NCBI GenBank assembly: GCA_020698575.1
Contig: CM036243.1
Span: 15,739,903 to 15,803,902 of the forward strand
From: Bostrychus sinensis
Lineage: Eukaryota; Chordata; Actinopteri; Gobiiformes; Eleotridae
Reading direction: 5' to 3'
DNA length: 64,000 nucleotides
Below are positions 40,139 through 50,654 of this stretch, in pieces. Below the pieces are notes generated by a model, which searched no databases, was not told the DNA's origin, and saw only the letters and a list, made by a program, of their open reading frames with translations. Within the stretch, counting starts at the first letter, position 1. Each line of letters opens with the position of its first letter. Made by a program: the position numbers and the translations under genes.

Positions 40139-40456
40139 AGAAGCGCTCCAACTCTGCACTCAAGTAAAAAAAACTGTTATTGCTCAAGTAGGAATAAAGT
40201 ACTCACCAAAATTGTTATCTGTGTATAAAACAAAAAAGTATTAAATGTAAATTTGACTTAAATAGAAAGTACTTAACAGGCACTACTAGCTACTACTACT
40301 TCTGCAGCAACAACTCTCTACATACTTAAACTACCCCTCTTAATTTTCTTTAATATTCTTTCCTCTACTCAAGTAAAAGTGAAGTATGTTAAAGGAAAAT
40401 TCCAAAAATACACTTAAGTAGATTACTTAATTAAAAGTATATACTTTCCACCTCTG
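40139..40456. mobile_element. Shorter copy of the same hAT-like family, just beyond cnga1
   Basis: Starts CAGAGGTGAAAGAAG and ends CTTTCCACCTCTG, with the same interior 'acttaagtagattactt' motifs as 4251-4827. Flanked by a near-exact 8-bp duplication (GTTGTTGT at 40131-40138, GTTATTGT at 40457-40464). Confidence 0.78.
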
Positions 40457-40623
40457 GTTATTGTACTGTTATCTGTGAATGTGTGTAATTTTTCATTAAG
40501 CAAGTCCAGAATAAAGCAAAGAGATCCAGCCAGCAACCACCAACCACAACTTACATGTGCACCAAATATAAATAGCAGGCAGACACAGGTTAAACCACAC
40601 AGAAGCTAAACATTAGCCACGTG

Positions 40624-40629
40624 TTTATT
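40624..40629 (-). terminator. Candidate cnga1 polyadenylation signal
   Basis: AATAAA on the minus strand about 255 nt beyond the stop codon. A second AATAAA overlaps the stop codon at 40882-40887 and is too early to be the main signal. Confidence 0.4.
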
Positions 40630-40883
40630 AATGTCATCCTTTTCATGTACAGAAACAGTATTTTTAACTTATTTTTGTCAGTGTCCCTAAATATATACTG
40701 GCTGCAGCCATGATTAAGACCGACTGTTATTTGAACAACAATATTTTTTCAGTTATTTTGGAACCTATCTAAACCATATACTATACATATTGCCACAGCC
40801 ATACAGTATATAATAACAAACTATATAAATATATTTCAAACATTTGTTTTGTGGTATTTTGTCTGTGACTGTGGAGTCCGTCT

Positions 40884-41771
40884 TTATTTTTTCTCTTCAT
40901 CATCTTTCTTTTCCTCTTCTTTCTCCTCTGCATCTCTTCCTTCCTCTGCCTTCCTCTCTTCTTTCTTCTCCTCAGCCTCTTTCGTTTTATCAGCTTTGAT
41001 CTCTCCGTCCTCATCTTCCTCATCCTCGACCTCTTCTCCCGTCAGTCGCTCCAGGTCTGAAAGCTGTTTTTTCAGAGCCGTCTCCGTGTTCTCATAGTTC
41101 ACCAGTATCTTCTTCAGCTTGGTCTGCATCAGATCCATGGTACTGTACAGCTTGTTGACCTTTTCCTGCAGCTCTTTCACTTCGGGCTTGATATTGGCAG
41201 GGTCCAAATCGATGAGGCCATCTTTCATGAGAATTTGTCGTCCTTTCTCTTCCAGCATACCTTTGGCGTCCGGGTACTCTGTTAAGGACTCCATCAAGTC
41301 ATCTTTGGACAAGCAGAAGAGGTCAGAATACCCAATACTTCGAATGTTAGCAGTCCGCCTATTCCCCGCTTTGCTTCCTTTAATATTGAGAATACTAATT
41401 TCTCCAAAGTAGCTGCCACTCCCCAGTACTACAAACTGTGTCACGCCATCATCGGCTACAACTGCGAGTTTGCCGTCTTTAATGATATACATCTCACGGC
41501 CGATGTCACCCTTCTTGCAGATGTAGTCTCCGGGGCTGAAGACTTGAGGGCGCAGCTTAAGCACCAGTTCAATGAGCAGGCCCGCCTCACAGTCGGCAAA
41601 TATCCTTACTTTCTTCAGCGTGTCCATGTGAACTTGGATAGCGATTTCTGCCCTCAGTTTGTCCGGGAGGTACCTCAGAACTTCACGCTCGTCCTGGGCC
41701 TTACCATTGTTCCACAAATAGTCGAACCATTTTATGACCCTCTCCTCTAATTCCTTGCTGACCTTTCGCAC
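40884..41771 (-). CDS. cnga1: cnga1 last coding exon: C-linker, cyclic-nucleotide-binding domain, coiled coil
   Basis: The acceptor TTTAAAG| opens with VRKVSKELEERVIKWFDYLW, the A'-helix of the C-linker. The binding domain is intact (FSPGDYICKKGDIGREMYI, FGEISILNIKGSK, RRTANIRS). It is followed by the leucine-zipper-like assembly coil and a 50-residue Glu/Lys/Asp tail that is longer and more charged than mammalian CNGA1 tails. The stop TAA is itself embedded in an AATAAA. Confidence 0.93.
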   Translation of the reverse strand: MRKVSKELEERVIKWFDYLWNNGKAQDEREVLRYLPDKLRAEIAIQVHMDTLKKVRIFADCEAGLLIELVLKLRPQVFSPGDYICKKGDIGREMYIIKDGKLAVVADDGVTQFVVLGSGSYFGEISILNIKGSKAGNRRTANIRSIGYSDLFCLSKDDLMESLTEYPDAKGMLEEKGRQILMKDGLIDLDPANIKPEVKELQEKVNKLYSTMDLMQTKLKKILVNYENTETALKKQLSDLERLTGEEVEDEEDEDGEIKADKTKEAEEKKEERKAEEGRDAEEKEEEKKDDEEKK

Positions 41772-44700
41772 CTTTAAAAAAATAATAGATAATTCTTACA
41801 TCTATAAATCAGAAATTATTTTAAAAGTTGAAACACAATTGAAAACACAATTTCTGATACATTAGTTATTGGTTATTTACTGGTTATAGGCTCTACCATT
41901 ATATCACATGTCCTAAGGCCTGCGTCTCTTTATTCTGCATCCAAACATTATTTAAGCCAGATACATTTGGCTTAAATAATGGTTATTGACAGCTTTTTTG
42001 GCAAATCTAAATCCCAATTTATAAGTTAAATTGCTTCATAATTAATACATTTATATTTGTTGTTTCTTCAGCCAAATAGGTATTGCGCCAGATTAATGCT
42101 GCAGAATTGATTTGTTTTATAGTGTATAGAAAAATTCAAAAAGTAATGGCTGGTTCAGGGCCAAAAAGAAATACAAATCCAAGATTTTTTTATTTTGTAT
42201 CATTGCAAGACAGCACCAAAGATACTAATTCCAGCCACAAGAGGGCAGTAAAGGTTGGTTAGTGAATTCTTTACCCTTGGGAGGTGTAGGCCTTGTGGCT
42301 CAAAGAACATTTACCCCTGAACTTAAAGATCCCTGCTTTGAGTCAAGGTCTCAGCACTATATCTTTACCATGGCAACATAGGGCCAATGCTTCAAGTTTT
42401 GTTTATGAAACTCTAACATATCCGTGGCTTGCAGAAAACATTAACCAGCTACTTTATTGATAATAAAGGATGCCATACCTGCATGTAGTGTTTGATGTTG
42501 TCTATTCTGGACTGGAACTGGGCTTGTGCTGCATTCATATTGGAGATCATTGTAGCAATGTTTCCTACAATTGTAGCAAAAATTAGGACACCGACCAAGA
42601 AATCAGCTACATGAAAAAGGAACTCAGAATCCAGTTCTGGTGGTGGTGTTTCCCCAATGGTGGTCAGAGTCAGTGTGGACCAGTAAAGGCTGAAAGCATA
42701 CTTCCTCATGGGTTGTGCAAACTCGGGCTCCTCTGGGTTGTCGAGAGATGGGTAGACCCACTCATCTGCCCCAAAACCTATGGACTTGGAGAACGAGAAG
42801 TAGAGGCAGGCGTTCCAGTGAATGATAATAAGGATGTACATGATGAGGTTTGCGATGCGAAAGATGTTAGGGTAGTTAGTTTTGGTCTCGGTCTTTGTGA
42901 AGAACTCCATCATGCGGCCTATTCTCAGCAGCTTGTTAATGCGTATTTCAGGGTAGTCTATTCCAAAGTAGAGATAGAAAATGTCAGTGGGCAACATGGA
43001 GATCACATCCAGGCGGAACTGGAAGCTGGAGATGTAGCGATCCTTGAGAAGCTGCTTGTCTTTCACCAGAAGGCCTTGCTCAAGATAACCTATATTCACC
43101 AAAAAATAGTGACAATTATCACAATTACAATTTACACAATAATCAGCTCTCATACTCCATGATTAGAGAGCCTCATTCAAGTTCAACTCATTATGCATCC
43201 TCTAAAATCACTTACACGGGGCCTATGATGAGTTATATATTGCTCTTTTCCATATTGCACTGATTGTTTAAAATGCTGAAATGCTTTGTTTTTTTCACCT
43301 GTCCTTGTCCTGAAGAACATATCGGCAAGGTAGATGAGGTCAGAAGAGTAGTCCAGAAGAACCCAGTAAATGATGTAGTCATGTTGCAGCTCCTCAAAGC
43401 AAGCTCTGTTACACAACAAGAGGTGGATGAACACATTTTCAATATGCACTTCTCATTACTTTTACCTTTTCTGCATATAGTGGCTTATCAAAAGAGAAGA
43501 GTCACTATGTTTAAGGTATTGCACAAAAGACTTTCAATTACAAGCAAGTTTAATCTTTGTAGACATCAAATTTCCAATTCGGACTTGCAGCTTCAAGAAA
43601 CAACCTCTCACTTGAGAATAATGAAATGTTTTTTAAATGACATTTCATTAAACACATCCAAACAGAGAAAGTGAGTCTTTTGGCAGACCCTAAATTAATT
43701 GGTATTATCTACTTTTCTCCAGGGACATTGGTTTAATCCATTAATTCAACAGTACACTGATAATGTTTGATCTTTAAAAGTAAGCCATTGTTGAAAGCCC
43801 AATGTTAAGTGCAGTGCTCGCTGGTTGGTTAACAAATGCCAATAGCAAAGGCCAAAAGCAAAGGCCAATATACTGTAGATCAACAATGTGCATACATATA
43901 ACGCTGCCTACTACTTCAGAAATGATGACATAAAATGATGGCATATTTAGGTTAATTATTTATAATATGTCTCACTGTAAAGCAGTGTTTTGTGGATATT
44001 TTTAAGTAGCTAATGTATGAGGGCTTATGCTAATGCTAAATACAGCAAAAATGCTAACTGAGGGGTGCATATTTCTGTTCTCTAGTACCTATGTACCCGT
44101 TTGTATGGACTAGGGAACATAGGTACCAGCCAAACTGAGTATTCTGGAAATACTGAGTCTCATACATACATAACTTAATTAGAGTTACTGAAGTGTAAAT
44201 GGTTACTTAATCAGAATATTTTTTTCAGAGGATAATAAAAGACAAAGGAGAGATGCTAATGGTGAATGCAACAAAAATGAAAACAGACAATGTCCTGATG
44301 ACAGCTGATGATAATGCTAATTGCTAATGGATTATGTTGGAAAAAAGTACTGTTTACCCAAATTTGAAGCGACTGGACTAATTAAACATAGCCATCAATG
44401 TTGGTAGATTAAGGGGGTGGGTCAACACACCGTCCAATCATCACATTAGAATGGTCACTGATGTTGGAGCACAGCTCTTACATATTAAATTCAGGCATAG
44501 GTTTGTGGCATTCTCTCTACTTTAATGTAACATAGCATGACATTAAACATTCTTTCTTGAATGACCATCTACTGAAAGGCATCTACTGTATATGCTGTGG
44601 CTACAAGTGTGCAGAGTGCAGTCACCTTGCTATAATCATGGTCCAGTTGTACATGACTGGAAGTGTTATAATGAAAAGCCAGTTATAATACAGGTTTCCA

Positions 44701-45385
44701 GCTGGGTTTATCACAAACAATTCCTTTGGCCTGAAAGTGAGAGAATAGAATAAGGAGTGTAAATAGCCCAAAACACAGGAGGATTGAGATTCAGTGGAGC
44801 ACACTTACGTTTCTTTGTCTTTTTGCTTTTCCTTTTCTTCCTTTTCTTTTGCTTCCTTTTCTTTTGCTTCCTTTTCCTTTGCTTCCTTTTCCTTTGCTTC
44901 CTTTTCTTTGGCCTCTCTTTCTTCTTTCTCCTTTTTCTCCCGTTCCTTCTTTCTGTAACACATATTTAAGTTAAATTAGACTTTTGTACTGGACACAAAT
45001 TTTTAGAGACATTTGTCAAAATAATTACTCTTTCTTCTCCTTCTTCTCTTTTTTTCTTTTTTTCTTCTTCTCTCTGTAGAAAAGGGATTAACACATAACA
45101 GACTAATTAACTATACACATCAAAGAATACCCTTAACTGCCACTTTGTACCCACTCTTCACTGTTGTTACAGTTGTTTATGTTGAGTAGGCCATAGCTAC
45201 ATGGAGGCACAGGTCTGGAGACAAAGAAGCATATTAAGAATATTGTTAATAACTACTGATTTACATTTGAATAATTATGGATTGTAAGGTTTGTCTCACA
45301 GGTCATCCTCATCCTCACTGCGCTCCTCACTGTCCGAGGTGAGTGGAGCCGGGATGAGCTGAGGAAAAGTGCTGGAAGTTGCCAT
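40884..45385 (-). CDS. cnga1: Cyclic nucleotide-gated channel alpha subunit, rod CNGA1 type
   Basis: Pore-forming subunit of the cGMP-gated cation channel of photoreceptor outer segments. Coding exons: 45300-45385, 45029-45073, 44952-44809, 44730-44626, 43405-43299, 43089-42479 and 41771-40884. All have GT/AG borders and phases close exactly, giving 661 aa. In order: acidic Ser/Glu start; a Lys/Glu-rich stretch (about 29-91) with repeated KEKEA units; S1 from about residue 105; S2 about 133-155; S3 and S4 (RINKLLRIGRMMEFF); S5; pore TIGETPPP at about 306-313, lacking the GYG of K+ channels; S6; C-linker from 367; cyclic-nucleotide-binding domain with FGEISI (about 488) and RRTAN (about 504, the cGMP-contact Thr); a coiled coil (about 563-609); and an acidic Lys/Glu tail. 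The Lys/Glu N-terminus and PKELFVINPAGNLYYNW favour CNGA1 over CNGA2/3. Which teleost paralogue (a or b) is unresolved. Confidence 0.94.
42160..42410 (+). repeat. Copy 3 of the dispersed tRNA-like repeat, in cnga1 intron 6
   Basis: Same order of blocks: 'ccagccacaagagggcagtaaagg', 'ggccttgtggctcaaagaac', 'cccctgaac' and 'gagtcaaggtctcagcactata'. It lies in the intron between the pore exon and the C-linker exon. Confidence 0.5.
42479..43089 (-). CDS. cnga1: cnga1 exon 6: S3 to S6 and pore
   Basis: A 611-nt exon encoding residues 163-366. It begins GYLEQGLLVK, contains the S4 Arg/Lys ladder, NIFRIANLIMYIL (S5), the selectivity filter TIGETPPP and S6 (ADFLVGVLIFATIVGNIA). It ends exactly at HYMQ, where the C-linker exon joins. 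The long ORF on the opposite strand here is a shadow. Confidence 0.94.
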
Positions 45386-45724
45386 GGAAGCAGATCTGAG
45401 ATTACAAATAAAAAATAGATATAAACTCACAATTTATGTGTAAGAAGTACTGATAAGGAGATGCAATCGTTTTCCTTAAAATTATGACTTAACTAAAGAT
45501 AACATAAAGATAACCACTACTTTTAGCTTATTACAGTAATCTATCAATATTTTGACACACTGCACGCTTTGAAAAGCTTCCTACCCCCTTGACTACTACT
45601 ATTTCTTGAAAGTAATAAATGCGTCCAGTTACTTTGCACTTCTAATATAAAGCATAGCTATTTTCTTGATCTAATCAGGGGGCTAATTAAACACAGCTAC
45701 ACAGTGTGATGCAGATGAGCTCAC

Positions 45725-45790
45725 CTTGTTTTCTTGCTTAACGCACGGTGACATCCATTTGCTGTAATCTCTCTTTAGAAATATCAAATC
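45725..45790 (-). other. cnga1: Probable 5' untranslated exon of cnga1
   Basis: The ATG exon is preceded by a good acceptor (TAATCTCAG| at 45396), so an upstream exon must exist. Reading leftward, a strong donor AACAAG|GTGAGC at 45725/45724 fits it. The exon would contain a seven-codon upstream ORF (ATG GAT GTC ACC GTG CGT TAA). The 5' limit is not defined. Confidence 0.45.
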
Positions 45791-46499
45791 CAGCAGTTCG
45801 GGTTCATAATTACACTTATCATTTTATTATATTTCAAAATCCAGCTAGACAAGTGGCATCTATACGCACTAAGTCTACTAAGTGTGTCATAGAGTCTTAG
45901 TGACCCTGAAAAGGATTTGTGGATTAAACACAAGCATGCTTTGTCCTTATCTGTCCACTCCCCCAAGCACACACAGTTTCTGAAAAAACCTCTCTCACTG
46001 TCAACGAAGAAACCAGGCCTGTGGAAGCCATTTTGTGAGGACACTTTTTATCTGTCGAAGCTGTAATTTTCCTGCCCATCTGTGGAACAGTAGGTTTTAG
46101 TCCACTGCCTTTGAGCACACAACAATCAGGCACCTCCCGCCGTGTCAGCACTTTCACTGATATCCAAGTCTGATCCTATTAGTCCTGCACTGTGGAGCTG
46201 ATTTAGGATCAGCTGTTTTAAGACAAACAGCCAGCATCATCGAAGTTAATTGAAATCTGCACTTCAACCAGTGGTGTGAGTTCTAATAGACCTCCTGTGG
46301 TTTAGTGGCTCCACCTGTGGGCTGATATCAAGGTTGCAATTCCCTTCTTTTTATTCCAAGTTCATCAGTTTTCTCTTGCTTTTAGCTGTTTAGTCATTCC
46401 TAGAATATTTAATTTGAATAAGGATATGTTTGTCCCTGATCGATGGTGATATGAAAATATGAACACACAGTTTATTTCAAATCAATAACTGCAAAAATC

Positions 46500-46505
46500 T
46501 TTATT
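46500..46505 (-). terminator. Polyadenylation signal of SCPP-A
   Basis: AATAAA on the minus strand about 210 nt after the stop codon at 46716-46718. Confidence 0.5.
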
Positions 46506-46715
46506 AATGAAAGAAAGTAAACACTGAAGACCTGGTGCCAAACACGCTTTTCTTTACAAAAATACATAAAACAAACTAATTAGATTTTCATACATTTTAT
46601 AAACTTTGGCACTCGAGGGTAAACATGCATTTATAAAAAATTTAATGGGACGTATCCATGGTATGGTTCTGCGATGGTTGTAACTGCACAGACACACTGA
46701 CCCAGGACAAAAGAT

Positions 46716-48546
46716 TTAAACAATGGGAACTGCAGCCACCCCAGGATCTGCAGCGGCATCAGCCGCAACTGGAACATCAGCTGCCGGCACAACATCTGGA
46801 ACTACATCTGCTGGGACAACATCAACGGGAGCCACATCCACAGGTGGGACGTCAACAGCACCAGTCTCCACTGGGACCACTTCAACTGGGGGATCTAGTA
46901 CAACTGGTTCTATTGGGACAGGATCTGCCGGCAGTGGGTCTAATGGGACGGGGTCTGCTGGGAGTGGATCTACGGGCACTGGGTCTGCTGGTGCAGGGTC
47001 AGCGGGGGCGGGGTCTGCTGGTGCAGGGTCAGTGGGGGCGGGGTCTGCAGCCTCCGCAGCCTCAGCCTCCTCCACCTCCTCCTGCTCGTCTGAGTTTACT
47101 GGGGCAGCACCGCCAGCAGCTGCAGCTTTTGGGGCAGCTCCTTCCTGAGTACAAATACATCAACATACAGTCAACATACAGCTCATATATTCCTGCTCAT
47201 AAATAGCAAATCATAAAGCAAGATAATTATCAGGTATGAAATTTTTTCCAAGCTCAAGGGTGGAGGTGAAGTAATATGGCTTGTGTTTCCCAGTATCTGC
47301 TTACCAAGAGCTGAAATCATAGCTTTTGGGAGCAGTTTTTATGAATACTGTAAAATCTGCTTATTACAACTGTTTATGTTTTCTCAGTAATTCAAGAAAA
47401 TAGTACACCCCAGTCATCACTGAGCAAAACATATAAAAGAAATGAAGGATATGAAAAAAAAGGATATGAAAACATATCATTTAAACATTTGTTTAAAGGT
47501 AAATCATCAGTGCATTACTACAGAGTAGTGTATCGTACTAAACAGAAAGAGGTTCTGAGGGAGACCAAAGTGGAAATTAAGTTAGTTGGTATAAGTGAGA
47601 GAATGTATGAGGATAGAAATAGATGAAGACAGATAATTTGTTGTGGTGACTCCTGAAAGGAACAGTCACAATGAAGACAAAGATAATGTTGAACAAACTG
47701 TATTAATGGTTTGTGAGATCACCTCTGTTTCTTCTTCTGATGTTTCCTCTGCAGGTGCCGCTGCTACAACTGGGGCAGCGGCTGCATCCACCTGCACAAA
47801 GTAAGTACTTTTAACACAAAGGTACTACAGATGTATCACAGGAAACAATGTTATTTACACTCTTACATACCAGTGGTGCACCAGCTGGGTCAGCCTGAAA
47901 AAGAATTCAGTGAAATTATGTCATTGCTATATGATATTTGTGAGTTGAGGCAGTTACAGTAACTCACAGGAGCATCTGCTGGGAGGAAGGGGTTTACCAG
48001 CCCCTGCAAACAACATAAGAATTATAATGATTATTGGCAAACTTTACTAATGTATGTGGTTAATGTGGTAAATAATGATGAATGAAAATGAATGCATGTG
48101 AATGGAAATCCCTGTCACTAGCCTGTTGCTGGTACATCCTGTACATCTCCATCCAGCGCAGGGCCTCATTAGCATGCGCCGCTACCTGCTAAGGAAATAC
48201 CAGACAGCTTCAGACATGCTCTGCAATTAGACCAATTATCTGGCAGTCAGACACCTATTAGACTACTTACTAAGTGAAGACCTGACTCAAACAGGGTCTG
48301 ACAAGTCATGGTGCACTGATAATAAGTTTCACCAAGTTTATACAGTAAGTTTGTTTACCTCATTACTTTCACTCCCTGGAGCCTGCAAACCAAGAGACAG
48401 AAATAAAGAAGTCACTTTGTGTGCTGCCCTAAAGAAAACTGTTTACATACATAAAGATAGCTAAGTCAACAAACCAAATAAGTCATTCGACTTACAGGGG
48501 CAGCCCTGGCAGCGACCAGCAGGCATGCAACCACCACTATGTTCAT
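46716..48546 (-). CDS. SCPP-A: acidic Asp/Pro/Ala-rich secretory calcium-binding phosphoprotein
   Basis: Predicted secreted matrix phosphoprotein, 231 aa. Coding exons: 48496-48546 (signal peptide MNIVVVACLLVAARAAP), 48359-48382, 48123-48185, 47968-48003, 47871-47894, 47723-47791 and 46716-47144. Every intron is phase 0, the SCPP hallmark. Exon 3 has SNE, exon 7 TSEEE, and the last exon NSDEQEE: Ser-x-Glu sites for the secretory kinase Fam20C. Exons 4-5 read EALRWMEMYRMYQQQ and GLVNPFLPADAP. The last exon is a 142-residue acidic repeat of the form DPxPxDPxP, drifting to VDVxPVD, with no Cys. Two splice oddities: the third coding exon has a GC donor (CAG|GCTAGT at 48122) and a tandem TAGCAG acceptor. 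The family is certain from architecture. The exact fish name (gsp37- or scpp1-like candidates) is not, so no symbol is given. Confidence 0.82.
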
Positions 48547-48796
48547 TCTGAAAACCTTAAACAAGTATATATATATTCAGCTTAAAACATACATTTTACA
48601 TAGAATTAGTTTTCCTTTTACATATTTGCTTAAGGCACTTCCAGTTTCACTATACAGTATATTTCATATACTGTATACTACTTACTATGAGATCTATGTT
48701 ATCACAATCACTATGTCACTTACATATCTAACATAAGTTTTTCTTATTACTAAAGCAAATAAATTGTTACAATGCTACATTTAAAGTCTGCCTTAC

Positions 48797-48850
48797 CTGT
48801 GGTGTATGCAGAGAAAAGCAGAAGATGAGCCTCAGCGTTGGCAACTAATC
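48797..48850 (-). other. SCPP-A 5' untranslated exon
   Basis: Reading leftward, a short exon ends at CACCACAG|GTAAGG (48797/48796) and is followed by the signal-peptide exon. This non-coding first exon is typical of SCPP genes. The 5' end is inferred from the TATA box about 30 nt upstream. Confidence 0.6.
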
Positions 48851-48875
48851 TAGTTCATCTCCTACAAGGATGCCA

Positions 48876-48881
48876 TTTATA
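48876..48881 (-). promoter_or_regulatory. TATA box of SCPP-A
   Basis: TATAAA on the minus strand in the context GGATATAAATGG, about 30 nt before the presumed first base of the untranslated exon. Confidence 0.6.
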
Positions 48882-49844
48882 TCCTAGAACATTCTTTGAC
48901 AACCAATCACATGCTCACATGGCTGTGTTTGAAGAAATACCCGTACACTTCAAAAGTGAAAAGGAGGCATGCACATGTAAGGCCCCTCTTATACTTAATT
49001 ATATGCTGCGCAGGTTGGCTTAAGCATACATGCCCCTCTTTATTGCCCTAAACCAAACAGAGAGTGGTTGAAGCTGACACAAGCACATGCCTTGTGGTGA
49101 TAAGTGAGGCTGAAAAGTTAACCCAAAAAATGGTCTAATGATATTATGACGTTAATCACAGGAACGTCCTCAGGCGACAACACACACACAAACATTCACA
49201 AACACTATAAACATCTGCACATCGGTGAAATAGTAAGCATTAATCTTCTCAAACTTCCATGTCTTTGAGCTGAGTGAGCAACTTTTCTAAATGATTGACA
49301 AAAGCGCTGAAAACAAGCCTCTGTGTGAGTTTGCTTAAGCTTTTCTGCTGTTTTGTTGTAATTTCCAACTCCACAGTTTCTGCTGCTTGCACTGTTTTAA
49401 TCTCTGTAAGTATCTCCTAGACATCCCCACATCCAACCTGCTGAGCTCATGAATTTCCTCAAGTATATTTCTTCACCACCCTTTTAAAAGCTGCCAAAAA
49501 CAAATACTGACTGCAAACATTAACTTGGCTCTGAGTAAAATGATTTTCATTGTTTGTGCTATAGAATGGTTGTAATGAGATTATAAAAACTTTGCAGACA
49601 ATAGCTTTCCCAACTTCAATGAAACCTCCTTTGTTTGAGTGTGTTAGTAATTCAGGTTGATTTGTACTTAGATTCACAGACTTGCTTTACAACAGCATTT
49701 CAGCAACACCTCTTCATGAGAAGAAGACACATTTTCTGAATGGCCCACTGTTTAGTGCCAATAGCCTAACCCAATATATTAAGAGTATTTTTCATTTTTG
49801 TCATCTAAAAACATGACACAAATGAATAGTTTGGATAGTCATTT

Positions 49845-50150
49845 AGCCATGGAATGATGGATTAACTATTGTGGTTCATCAAATTTCTCTGACTACTTGT
49901 TCAGCATAACATAAAAATATAGAAACTTTACTGCTATACACTACTACTATTACTATTATTTAGCGCTTAGCTTTCATGCTAAACATATGTGCTACAAAAT
50001 GGCTAAGTATTGACACATGGTAATGTTTTCTTATCAGCTTGTGACCTTACTTAGATGTCGTTTGGTTGTGAGTTGCCATTTTGTACTTATTTGGTGGCTA
50101 GTGATAATTCCCCCACATATGTTATGCTAATAGAAGAGTTTCATATTTTT
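49845..50150. repeat. Dispersed repeat family 'TGTCCAGCATAA', copy 3
   Basis: Reads 'actattgtggttcatc', 'acttgttcagcataa', 'aaaatggctaagtattgacaca' and 'ggtggctagtgataattcc', in the same order as copies 1 and 2. Confidence 0.55.
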
Positions 50151-50190
50151 ATACATTACATTTGTTCTCCATAGTAATTAACAGGTAGAT

Positions 50191-50275
50191 AAAAAAACTG
50201 AAACATTTCAAACTGAAATGGACCAAAGATTGAGCCTTGTTGGATACCAAAATGATATTTCTATAGAGAAATGCA
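50191..50275 (+). repeat. 80-bp repeat of the SCPP region, copy 1
   Basis: Core 'aactgaaatggaccaaagattgagccttgttgga', shared with 53890-53970 (same strand) and with 52978-53040 (inverted). Confidence 0.65.
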
Positions 50276-50654
50276 ATTTTAAAGTATTGAAGTGAGGTAG
50301 TGAAATAGAGAAATAGAGTAACTATTGTGTAAATAATGAAGACAAATTGTCATTACTCGATAAACTGACAATAATTGAGATGGCCTCCAAAGCCAAGTGG
50401 CCGGTGACATGACAAACGGGTGGAGCTAGTGATGTAACAGTCTGCAGGGCCCACAGCCAAAAGGTGCCATTGGAAATAAAGAGCATATTATCATCCTATC
50501 AAATGCACCAGAAGCAGAGCTTCCTATCAGGATTTTGTCTGTATTTTGTAACTTACCAACTCTTTACTGGCAGGTAGAGGTACTATAACTCTATTACTAT
50601 GGCAAGGGTGCAACTACACTTTGCACTGCTTCAAATATGTCATCTATTATTATT

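Larger units (their letters stand above)
31280..40600. other. Intergenic spacer, right part
   Basis: No exon could be supported. Listed inside it are a dispersed repeat (31815), a SINE (32892), a hAT MITE (33784), the two tandem arrays (35916, 36331), the decayed LINE (38160) and a hAT copy (40139). About 34100-35640 is AT-rich with a 22-A run near 35180 and nothing else recognised. Confidence 0.5.

Noticed and set aside
42611..43162. Plus-strand 183-codon frame
   Set aside because: Antisense to the cnga1 pore exon, which is unmistakable on the minus strand.
44784..44969. Phe/Leu-rich plus-strand frame resembling a membrane peptide
   Set aside because: Antisense of the Lys/Glu-rich cnga1 exon 3.
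46723..47148. Plus-strand Ser/Gly/Thr-rich 141-codon frame and a 182-codon frame overlapping it
   Set aside because: Antisense shadows of the acidic last exon of SCPP-A, which has the correct signal exon, phases and polyadenylation signal.
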